DNA of 64,000 bases. Origin: Aaosphaeria pasadenensis (lineage: Eukaryota; Ascomycota; Dothideomycetes; Pleosporales). The notes beneath the pieces were generated by a model, which saw only the letters and a list, made by a program, of their open reading frames with translations, did no database searches and was not told the origin of the DNA. Location: positions 62,001-126,000 of the forward strand of contig JAKLMB010000014.1 of assembly GCA_022813625.1 (NCBI GenBank). The letters run 5' to 3'. A program made the position numbers and the translations under genes. This document shows, piece by piece, positions 12,758 to 21,970 of the stretch. How positions within the stretch are numbered: the stretch's first letter is position 1; each line of letters begins with the position of its first letter.

Positions 12758-13240
12758 TTATTGGGTATCTCTAGATTCAATGTATCACGGCGCGAAAGTG
12801 ACCTTAAGAATGGACTTAGCATAACAATCAATGGGTTAGTTCACGGCGATATGAAACATCGTGTCGTAAGCTAGTAGCGGCTTCCGTTGTTGGAACTGAC
12901 ACATTGGGGGCCAATTCTCACTTTTGGACCCCGAGTGTGAGGTACTAAGGACGGGGGCGCTTTGGTGCCGTGTTAGGGTAACCAAAATAAATATGTTCCC
13001 TACGAAAGAGAGATTCAGGATCCGGAAATGTGCAATGTAGGTGACGATGTTTTGCGACAATACGTTGAACAGCCGACGATGATGCCAAGACGGGATAAAG
13101 TTCCTCACCGCTCCGAAGCAAGTACAACAGCACGCAGACCCGCAGGCTTACAGGTGAATCGGGGGCTGGATAGGAGATTTCCATGTCTCCATCGGCATCC
13201 TCCGAGTAGGAAATTGGTATTCTTTTTTCTTTTATCATAG

Positions 13241-14255
13241 AAACTACATGATATGGGCGGAGTCACGTCACTACAGCGCCGGTATCTGTTCCATCATCAA
13301 TGTATATCAATGTATGGTTATCGAAATTTGCTACCAGATACTCCGTACAGATATTCAAAATCCTATGTCATACCGTTCATATGGCCCAGCTTAGGATATC
13401 AACCTTTTTCCAAGTGTCCTCGTCTGGTCATAGCCGGCTGTGGAATGTACATATATTATTGTAAGTGGGCAGGTATAGCGTGTACTTGTATACCTTAGGT
13501 AGCTACCACTATTGTAACAACAGGCACTCCATACGACAGCCATGCATACAGTAGCGAGTTGGTAAGCGCATAACACGCATAACAAGTGTAGAGTAAGTGT
13601 ACAGAGTAGTGGGATTATTGAGGGTGGAAATAGTTAGTCGCGGCGGTTTAAATAAGCTGCGCATCTTGAGAGACTTGTTTTAGCGATCGCGCGTAGTAAC
13701 GGCGATCTAGAAGGATGGACGAGAGTTGACTATTGTTATTACTGGTACATACTCGCACGGGGTAACTAACTAATGTACGAGTACTGTGTATTATTATAGG
13801 AGGTTGCCTGTAGCCTGTAAACTACCTACACTCGTACCATGTAAGGTAGAGCATGGTAGGGTAGGTAACATTATTGACATTGAACGGGCGGGTGACGTCA
13901 ACGTCACAGATTCCCCCCAAAACATCCACACTTCCATCCAACTTGTCACCTGTTGGTCCCTTTTCCTTCCCATCTGCGCCAATCTCGGCCTTATTACCCG
14001 CCGCCGCTCCCATATCATCATCATCATATTGTTTCTGTCTATTTCTTCAATTCCTTGGTTCACCCCAAGTGGTCTAGATGCGGTCGTTTCCACTGCTTTT
14101 CCAGGCACCATCGTCAATAACCGACCTACCCTCGTAACCATTACCTACCTTAACAAGTCCACTACTTGTAGTTGTACCCTGTACCCATATCACCTTGCAC
14201 AATTTTATAACCTTACAACAAGTCCCTGGCGTATCTAGCCTATATTTCTCACAGC
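13241..14255. other. Upstream region of the Zn2Cys6 gene
   Basis: About 1 kb with TAC/GTA-rich sequence and many short stops on both strands. A CT-rich tract runs at 13915-14060, which fits promoter or 5' UTR sequence for the plus-strand regulator. Confidence 0.4.
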
Positions 14256-15119
14256 ATGCTGACCACTTCTCCGACTCAAACCATTTCCCTCCATATGCAT
14301 CCCCACGCTCCCGAGTCGTTGGCTCCTAAAGACACTCGGTGGAACATGCTTGAGTTGACGGCTTCCGCAACATCGGCTGATCGTCGACAGAGTTATCTAT
14401 TCTCTGCAACCACCATTGCTGGCCAGGGTGCTTGCACTGCCTGTCGCGGTCGCTTGACCAAGGTACGTCTAGATTTACGCATACATTCCCCTAAGACACC
14501 ACCTCTATTCTTTGTCTCGGTCGCAGCGCATCCGCTAAAAGTTCCACTGCAGTGCTCGTTGACCAAACCACAATGTAGCGAATGCAACAAGAGAGGGACA
14601 GGCTGCACGTACACTGCTGCCTCGAAAAGTAGTTCACCAGCAGCTCCCTCGGTGTTTGCTCCCCCTGCTCCACGGCTGGCGACGGAGAAGGGTACGAAAC
14701 GCAAGTTCGACCAGATCCTGAACCAACATCCTGCGCCATGCCCATTTCAAAATCTATATCAGCTCATGCAATCAAGCTCCCCCGAAGTCGCCATGGACAT
14801 CTTTCGTCGCATCCGCCAGGGCGACGATGCAGCGAGTGTGTTGCGCCATTTCGATGAGGGCCACCTTCTTGTACAGTTCTACCTTCAAGTGGACTCAAAA
14901 ACACAACCACTCTCAACCACAGCTCCTGGTCGCGCTGGCAAGTACATACAATCTCCTCCAGCTCTCTCGACATCAACTACCGAAACATCAAATTCGTCAT
15001 CGACATCCATAACAACACCATCATCCGTGGCTACTACAACACCTATCGGGAAACCAGCAACCCGACATCATCTTCCACCATCATTACGAGCAATATGCAA
15101 CGATGTAGCGATGAGCTGA
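14256..15119 (+). CDS. Zn(II)2Cys6 DNA-binding protein, C-terminus doubtful
   Basis: A 90-nt intron (14463-14552) splits the zinc cluster. After splicing, ACTACRGRLTK joins CSLTKPQCSECNKRGTGC, giving the classical CX2CX6CX6CX2CX6C spacing of fungal binuclear-cluster regulators. A proline/serine linker and a basic GTKRKFDQ segment follow, then VAMDIFRRIRQGDDAASVLRH, the helix found after the cluster in many of these proteins. The frame as drawn ends after about 257 residues, far short of the usual 500-800, with no central regulatory domain. From about 14890 the original frame loses coding codon bias while another frame gains it (see findings), so the gene may be broken or mis-spliced in this model. 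Confidence 0.65.
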   Translation: MLTTSPTQTISLHMHPHAPESLAPKDTRWNMLELTASATSADRRQSYLFSATTIAGQGACTACRGRLTKVRLDLRIHSPKTPPLFFVSVAAHPLKVPLQCSLTKPQCSECNKRGTGCTYTAASKSSSPAAPSVFAPPAPRLATEKGTKRKFDQILNQHPAPCPFQNLYQLMQSSSPEVAMDIFRRIRQGDDAASVLRHFDEGHLLVQFYLQVDSKTQPLSTTAPGRAGKYIQSPPALSTSTTETSNSSSTSITTPSSVATTTPIGKPATRHHLPPSLRAICNDVAMS

Positions 15120-16154
15120 GCCCATGCATGTTCGACGTTAAATCTTCTGCATCTATCATTCTTGCCTGGCTGTCTAGGACGCCGCATTGGGCTGTTCATA
15201 CTCCCGTTTTTCTCTTTCAGCCATAAAGTTCAGTGGCCTCATGAGCTGACGATGACTTGGTGGAATCATCCATGATCACTACATTTCACAGAATGCCAAG
15301 CGCAATAGTGGGATGAATGCGCAAAGCATACGATATTTTACTTACATTATTCTACATATCGACTTTCTTAGTGGCAGTCCCATGACCCTGTACTAGGGAA
15401 ATAAGACTCTGGTCGCGGCCTTGATCGAGAAAGTGGATCTCACAGATCTTCTTTTGGCGTGGGCGTTCCGGGTCACTCTCCCGGGCCAATGAGGAACACA
15501 CAACGCCGCAGACCGCATCGACTTTAAGGCGCATCAACCGTATACCACCTTTGGAGTCGAGCAGTACGCATGTCGGCACGCGCCTCCCTGTCGTCGACTT
15601 CTCATTTTGGCGATATGCTCTGTGATCAGCCGACCTTTTAGAGCTATCCGGCCCCTGATCTCAATGGTGCGCTTCATGACGATTGGTTATGTCACGCCAG
15701 CTTCGGGAACGGCGACCATCGCGATGGACTCTCAGCTCAGAATCTGCGATGGCATTGTATCTCATCGTTGGTTTGATAACGTGTCACCATGAATACAGAG
15801 TGTTGGAACTTTTGTCACGGCTTTGACTCCCGATGCGACCACTCCCATCGCTTGTCAGCAATCAAGTCAATGGATACCAGGGTACGACGCAGCAGGTTAA
15901 TATTTGGACGGAACAAAGGCATATGATACGCTTAATACGGTACTTGTTTGAAAAATGGAGCATCATTCCAACAAACGGTTGTCCTGGCTGAAGATACTCA
16001 GAATCCTTATTGGACGAACCGGGAGGGTCGACCATCACGACCATCCAAAATCGTGTCAATGCAAGAATCCATAGATGCCCTCAAAAACCACGGACCAGAG
16101 TCAATCAATCTCTATTTCTCTACGTGAATCATACCCAAGAATATAACAGAACGT
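15120..16154. other. Intergenic with a possible gene relic
   Basis: On the minus strand, 15352-15660 is open for 102 codons and contains KKICEIHFLDQGRDQSLISL with reasonable coding character, but it has no start codon and is bounded by a stop. It could be a C-terminal exon of a decayed gene. Nothing else is supported here. Confidence 0.3.
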
Positions 16155-18243
16155 CTAACCGATTTGCACCGACTTCCCACCTCCGTACTTCCCATCCGGA
16201 CCTTCGAGATGGGCGTCGAGCACCGCGCTCGTCCCGCTCAACACGCTCTTGATAGCCTCAGGCAGCAGCCTCGCTAGATCATCCGCGGTACTCGCATGCG
16301 CCGCCCAGATCTCCCCTCCGGCCGCCGCCTTCGCGATGCCCGAGTAATCAGGCGTGGGCGCGAAACTGATATTGAGCTCCTCGTTGCTAACCTTGCTGCC
16401 CTCGCCGTCGGGATGCACGAGCAGCATGCTCCGCCGCGGCGCATTCCAGCCCTTGTTGTTCAGCACGATGGTCAGGATGGGGATGTTGTAGCGCCTCGAG
16501 ATCCAGTAGACCGACCCGGGGACTGAGAATAAGTACGTGCCGTCTCCGACGATCTGGCACACGAACTGGTTCTTCCCCTCCGCCGCGGCCGCGAGCTTGA
16601 TGCCCAGCGCGCCGCCTCCCGACCATCCTAGACCCCCGCCGCCGCAGTTGATCCAGGACCCCGGGATCGTGGCTTGGATCTGGTCGGCGACGAAGCCGGT
16701 CTGCGTCACGGCTTCTATGGCCCAGATAGTGTCTTCGGGGCACAGCTTCTTGAGCTGCTGCGTGAGGTACGGGGTCCCGAAGTGGCCTTGGTCGTCGACT
16801 TTCGCCTCCGCAGCGATGGCCTCGAGTTTCTGCTTGTAAGAGGTTTGCAGCGCGGTCCAGCGGTCGGAAAACTCGTTGCTGGACAGTTTCTCCGCGTAGG
16901 TGGCGGTCAGGTGGGCGTTGAGCTGGGAGAGGGATTCGTACGAGTCTGCGCGGAAGCGTTGGAGTGCCTTGATGTAGAAGACGGGCATCTGCTGCTTCAG
17001 CGGGTCGACGTCGATGTGGAAGACTTTTGCGCCGTCCTTGGGCTTCGTTTGCGTGTCGATCCAGGGGACGTCGCAGTCGAGGACGAGGATCACGTCGGCG
17101 GTTCTGATGGCGGCTTCGTTGCTGTACCGGAGACCTAGCCAGGCGGGATGGTTTGCTGTGGGATTGTGTGGTTAGTGCCGGGACAGAGAACAGTGGGAGG
17201 AAGTGTTCATGGAGACTTACCGGGAAAGCACATGTCACTGCCTCCGGTATCGAGAACGCGAAGACCTTTGACGTTGTCCGCCAATTTGACCAATTCATCC
17301 ACAGCGGCATGATTCCTCCCGCTGAAGCCGGTGACGACAAGGGGTTGTTGCGCGTTGACAAGCGCCTCTGCAATAGTCTTGACACCGCTCGAAGAGAGCG
17401 CGGCGGGTTCTATGGGGCTCCAATATTGCTGGTCGAGTGCGTATGGAGTGAGGTCCTCTTCCAGGGGCTCGCGGGCTGCGCATAGGTAGACTGGTCCCTT
17501 AGGGTCGCTTGTAGCGAAAGATAGTGCGCGGTTGACCATTTGCTATGCGATAATTAGTCTTTTGTTTCAATTGACACTTTATTTCCTCAAATCAATTCCT
17601 ATCTTACCTTGACATTCTTGCCCGTCTTGATCTCCCCAGTATATCGACAATACTGCGCCACGATCTGCTTCTGGTCCGGCACGTCCTGGATCCAGTGAAT
17701 GTATTCCGTCCTACTCCCCCTCATCTCCCCCTCGATTGTGAACGGCGACAGGCCGGCAAAGATCAAGACAGGCGCGCGGCCACACGACGCGTTGTGGACG
17801 GCGGCGCCTAGACCCTGGGTTCCTACGTCGACGTGCACGATGACGCATTGTGGTTTTCCGGTCCGTCGAGCGTAGCCATCTGCCATGGACAGGGCGACCA
17901 TCTATTTCCGACACCATGATATGGTTAGCTCGGGTACAACTTAGAAAGCGGTGGTGTGATTGAGAGATGCGAACCTCGTTAGGACATGTTATGATCCTGG
18001 GGAACTGGCCCTTCTTCTCATTCTGGCCCTTAACGATGGCCTCGATGACGCTGGGGTGGTCGGACCCGAGGTTGACGAAGCAGTGTGTGATGCCTGCCTC
18101 CCAGATAGCCTCGAAGAAGGCGAAGGAAGCTGTGTATACCCTGGGGATTCTAGTTGTCAGTACCTTCTCCTGTTCAATAGGAATAGGTGATGATATGTGG
18201 GGTGCAAGACGTACATGTCCGCCTTTGTTTGGATGAATTGAGT
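16155..18243 (-). CDS. Thiamine-diphosphate-dependent enzyme, acetolactate synthase-like
   Basis: Five exons fit in phase: 18215-18243 (uncertain), 17975-18140, 17608-17901, 17221-17542 and 16155-17155. The product, about 600 residues, starts with the Pyr-binding domain (FFEAIWEAGITHCFVNLG, MVALSMADGYARRTGKPQ). It continues through the central domain and ends with the PP domain carrying the ThDP motif GDG at GDGTYLFSVPG, with NN in IVLNNKGWN about 27 residues on. Filamentous fungi have such non-mitochondrial proteins annotated as acetolactate synthase or thiamine pyrophosphate enzyme. Substrate is unknown, and the lack of a targeting peptide argues against the Ilv2 isoleucine/valine enzyme. 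The 5' end is unclear: either a 29-nt exon (TQFIQTKADM) continues further upstream, or translation starts at an ATG split by the intron 18141-18214. Confidence 0.82.
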
Positions 18244-19269
18244 CTAGGCGATTAAGACCGGTTCGAAGTAAGGAATAGACGGAGAAGAAATGAAAGGTAT
18301 CAGTATGGAAAAGAGGAAGCAGAGGTCACTAGGGTCGAGGGTGGTTGCGGAGTGACATTATTATTCCCCCAGGGAACGGAAACGTCCCGCCGCATATCGG
18401 AATGGAGTTCCAGCGATTGCCTGCCCCACAATGGAGGAGAGGACTCTTAGTGAGTATGGGGAATGGATTGGCATGTTTCCCCGCTTAACGTCAACTGTCG
18501 AGGTTGTTGGACATGGCATGGTACGTAGACTACGTGGTGACTACCTCTGTGGTTGGCTCCGTGATTGGGGATGAGCTACCCCTCCATTGTCCCACCACGC
18601 CCTACAAGTATTGCTTTCCGGAGGCCTCATATACTCCGTAGTTAGCAGCTCAACCCATTTTCAATGAGACGGCAGTTTACTTGATATTCCTTGTCCAACG
18701 CATATGTCCTATTGTACATACTTGATACCTGTATAGGTACTTCAGTAACTGGCAAGGATATATCATATGGCACCGACTTGGACGACGTCTTTGATTCCAG
18801 ACGCCCAAACCCCCACTTCCTCCTCCACCCCTGTCAGGTGAGTAATCAAATCGCTTAACCAAACGACAGGGGTAGGCACTTCTTGACGGCAATCATCATC
18901 ACTAATAAACTACTACAGTTTTGACTAACTGACAGCATTCATGGTTTCATACACGATGCGAACTCAATTGAACCATTGTAGAATACCGGGTGTAGAATAC
19001 CTAACTATCTCCCTTTTGACTTTTCTGGACCTAGACGGCATGCACCTTTCTAACGAACATATCGATTTTATCAAACCCAATCATGGAGTCCCCTACCACC
19101 CCAGTTGTCAAACATACACTTCTCCGATGTCAACCTGAAACGCGTTTCAGTCATACCCCGTCGCGCTGACAAGCTGTCAAATGCTTTCCATCCCATCTAG
19201 AATCCTGGAATCATATTCCCTTGAACAAGTTCTCTTCGGAGTCATATCTAATCATTTCAGCATCTCGAA
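18244..19269. other. Divergent intergenic region
   Basis: About 1 kb between the ThDP enzyme (-) and the SET protein (+). Several minus-strand TCACTCCGC and CT-rich stretches precede the enzyme. I see no supported gene. Confidence 0.45.
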
Positions 19270-20358
19270 ATGTGGCTTCCCTTATCCACGTTCCTTTCAT
19301 GGTCTTTGCTCGTTGCTGCTACACATGCATCCTTGATTTCCTGTGACAGAAGCGAAGCATCGCTACATGTCTTCGACATACCGTCATGGCTGTCATTGAA
19401 TTTCTCTTGTCTTGGATCCCCATTGCCCTACACTGTTCTTCCCGCTCCTGGTAAAGGTCTTGGGGTGTTTGCACAACGGTCACTCATACCTGGCGATATT
19501 ATCATGCGCGAACCTCCTATCCTCGTCATCAATCCACCTCCTATGCAAGCGGGAAAGGGATATCCTCGCAGCGAGATCGACAGCCGGGTTCGAATTGCTT
19601 TTGAAGCTCTGTCCAGCTCCGAGCAAGACGAAGTCCTCTCGCTGACATATTACCACCCCCCTTCCCAGAAGGTAGTGGATCCCCTCAATTCAATCTTCAG
19701 GAGCAATGCATACAACACTGGTTCCAGGGTCGGACTATTCCCCAAGATTGCCAGGATAAACCATTCTTGCAGGCCGAATACTAGCTATTACTGGAACGAG
19801 CGACTTGGGAAGCGTGTGGTTTATGCGACTCGTCAAATTGAAGAGGGGGAAGAATTATCCGTTTCCTACATTCCCTTATTACTCGTACACGCGGATAGGC
19901 AGAAAAGACTAGACGCGTATGGCTTTACCTGCACCTGCGAGGCTTGCTCTGCTACCAAGCACAAGAAAGCCAGCGATCAGCGAAGGACACGCATCGGCCA
20001 ACTTTTTCCAGACCTGACGGCAAGGCTGACGCTTGAGGTTCCAACTTCTGTGGCGGCTAACAAGAGTGCACATCGAATGGCGGAGCAGAGCATAGAGTTG
20101 ATGCAACTGGTCGAGGAAGAACAACTGGCGGACTACTATGCGCAAGTCTACAGAAGCGTTGCAGTTTCTCTAGCTAGGCTACAGCAATGGGACAGCGCAT
20201 CTATCTGGAGTAGCAAGAGCTACGACATTTTCAAGATGGCCGACGAACAGAGTCGTGAGACGAAAGAAATGGAGGAACTGACCCGGATTTTTGTTGCAAA
20301 TTGGAATGAAGAGGTGAACAAACAAACGGAGCAGAGACAGTCGCAAGGCGATCGGTGA
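19270..20358 (+). CDS. SET-domain protein with N-terminal signal-like helix
   Basis: A single exon of 362 codons. Residues 1-20 (LSTFLSWSLLVAATHAS) look like a secretion signal. A SET domain follows with GKGLGVFA (61-68), RINHSCRPN (162-170) and GEELSVSY (193-200), and CTCEAC (221-226) as a post-SET cysteine cluster. The order matches the SMYD/SET5-like lysine methyltransferase family. The NHSCxPN and GEEL-x-x-x-Y motifs are intact, so AdoMet binding and catalysis are plausible. The C-terminal 130 residues are helical. Homologues with signal-like N-termini exist in many ascomycetes; substrate and compartment are unknown. Confidence 0.85.
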   Translation: MWLPLSTFLSWSLLVAATHASLISCDRSEASLHVFDIPSWLSLNFSCLGSPLPYTVLPAPGKGLGVFAQRSLIPGDIIMREPPILVINPPPMQAGKGYPRSEIDSRVRIAFEALSSSEQDEVLSLTYYHPPSQKVVDPLNSIFRSNAYNTGSRVGLFPKIARINHSCRPNTSYYWNERLGKRVVYATRQIEEGEELSVSYIPLLLVHADRQKRLDAYGFTCTCEACSATKHKKASDQRRTRIGQLFPDLTARLTLEVPTSVAANKSAHRMAEQSIELMQLVEEEQLADYYAQVYRSVAVSLARLQQWDSASIWSSKSYDIFKMADEQSRETKEMEELTRIFVANWNEEVNKQTEQRQSQGDR

Positions 20359-20815
20359 AATACACGACACTGCGGGTTATTTCATCTAAATCCGAACTTT
20401 TGGATACCTGCACCCTGAACGATACCCACGTTCAATGCAGGGCCAAATACCCATGAGCCTTGGCATAACGTCCGCCCAGGTTTTTCGTCCAAATCCACGG
20501 CCCGCTCCATCTTCTCCAATCTCATGTTCTCATGTTCCTCGTCTGTTCGTCCGGACTGATCCTACGAAACACTCCGCGTGCGGCGCAGAAGTCTCGAACC
20601 TGGGGAGACGCTTGGGTTGTCGCTTCACGGGCCTACCGACCCGTTAGTTTAGCCTAATCCATCTTCGGTCATCCCATCGACCAGGTATATATCTACAATG
20701 CACGTTCGCAGACCTGCACCCCAGGTTCTGTCAAATTTCTTCTTCTTTTCCTCTTCTTGAATACGGGATCTAAGAATTGCGACTATACCACCGACATCGT
20801 CGTGAGAACAGCCTC
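20359..20815. other. Intergenic, upstream of the sulfotransferase-like gene
   Basis: Contains CT-rich sequence and AGGTATATATCTAC at 20681-20694, a TATA-like element about 125 nt before the ATG at 20816. I see no gene. Confidence 0.4.
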
Positions 20816-21724
20816 ATGGATCAAGCACATCTCCAACCAGGCCAACCCCGCCGGATCGACCAAGATGAGAGAGTTCGTAAAAAGGACATGAAAGTCCTAG
20901 TCCTCGGCATGCCACGAACAGACACAGCATCCCTCGCCATTGCTCTTCGTAGACTGGGCTACACCCCGCACTCCATGCGCGAGCTCCTCATCCGACCCTC
21001 TGAAATCCCCCTCTGGAACGAAGCCGCCCACCTAACCCTCCTCACCAAATCCCGCCTCCCACCAGAGAAACGCCTCTACCGACCATACGGGCGGGCCGAA
21101 TTCGACAAGTTGCTCGGCGACTTCGACGTCGCCATGGACCTCCCATCCTGCGTGTTCGCCAAGGACCTCGTGGAAGCGTACCCGGAGGCCAAGGTCATCC
21201 TCACGCACATCAAGTACGAGGACTGGGAGGCCAGCATGCAGGTCTCCATCTGGGCGCTCCTCACCTGGAAGCTCTTCAACTTCTGCCGCACCTTCAACCT
21301 CTCACAAATGGCTCCGCTCCTCCAGCTCCTGCACTCCCTATTCACCGCGCACAACGGCAACGTGTACGGTGGTCCGCAGGCAAAAGAAGCGTACGAAGCT
21401 CACTATGAGAAGGTCCGGCAACTAGTTCCCAAAGACCGACTGCTAGAGCTCAACAACAACAAAGAATGGGAGCCGCTGTGCAAATTCCTAGGAAAGGACG
21501 AGGTGCCCGAGGATGTGGGAGCCTACCCAAGGGTGGAGGAGGGATCGCAGATGAAGGAGCAGATGACGAGCACGTGGTGGGGCATCGTGCAGCATTTCCT
21601 ATTCGTGTTTGTGATTCCGGCTCTTACGGCACTGCTGGCGACCGCGCTGGTGTACTGGCGGACGGAGCTCTTTGATCTGTTGGAGGTGTTGATGAAGAAG
21701 GTCGAGGCGTATATAAGCGTATGA
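20816..21724 (+). CDS. Sulfotransferase-like P-loop protein with C-terminal membrane anchor
   Basis: A single exon of 302 residues. The first strand and loop, KVLVLGMPRTDTASLAIAL (about 26-44), correspond to the phosphosulfate-binding loop of the Sulfotransfer_4/NAD-epimerase-annotated family common in fungi. FDVAMDLPSCVFAKDLVEAYP and KVILTHIKYEDWEASM follow in the expected order, then a late LLELNNNKEWEPLCKFLGKDEVP block. Residues about 262-285 form a membrane helix (HFLFVFVIPALTALLATAL), suggesting anchorage with the domain facing the cytosol. Biochemical function is unproven for the family. The usual RTGT of the loop reads RTDT here. Confidence 0.8.
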   Translation: MDQAHLQPGQPRRIDQDERVRKKDMKVLVLGMPRTDTASLAIALRRLGYTPHSMRELLIRPSEIPLWNEAAHLTLLTKSRLPPEKRLYRPYGRAEFDKLLGDFDVAMDLPSCVFAKDLVEAYPEAKVILTHIKYEDWEASMQVSIWALLTWKLFNFCRTFNLSQMAPLLQLLHSLFTAHNGNVYGGPQAKEAYEAHYEKVRQLVPKDRLLELNNNKEWEPLCKFLGKDEVPEDVGAYPRVEEGSQMKEQMTSTWWGIVQHFLFVFVIPALTALLATALVYWRTELFDLLEVLMKKVEAYISV

Positions 21725-21970
21725 ATTGTTGGTCGGTTTGTTCCTGAGAATTAGGGTTTAAGCATTCTTGTATTAGTACGCAGCATGGTAGATGGCCGAA
21801 AAGATTAATGATAAGACATTATAGCTCAGTTGAATCTTGAAAACTGTGGACGGTATATATCCAATGTTAATAGAGTATTGATCACATCTAAGAGCAATGA
21901 TAGGACGAGATTGCACATCTGGACGTTCAGACTGAAAAGGGAAAGAGTTATCTTGGGTATTATCGCTACT

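Noticed and set aside
16674..17138. Plus-strand frame of 154 codons
   Set aside because: Antisense shadow of the ThDP enzyme exon.
16387..17385. Long alternative minus-strand frame within the ThDP enzyme
   Set aside because: Arg/Pro-rich out-of-frame reading across an intron; the true frame has intact ThDP motifs.
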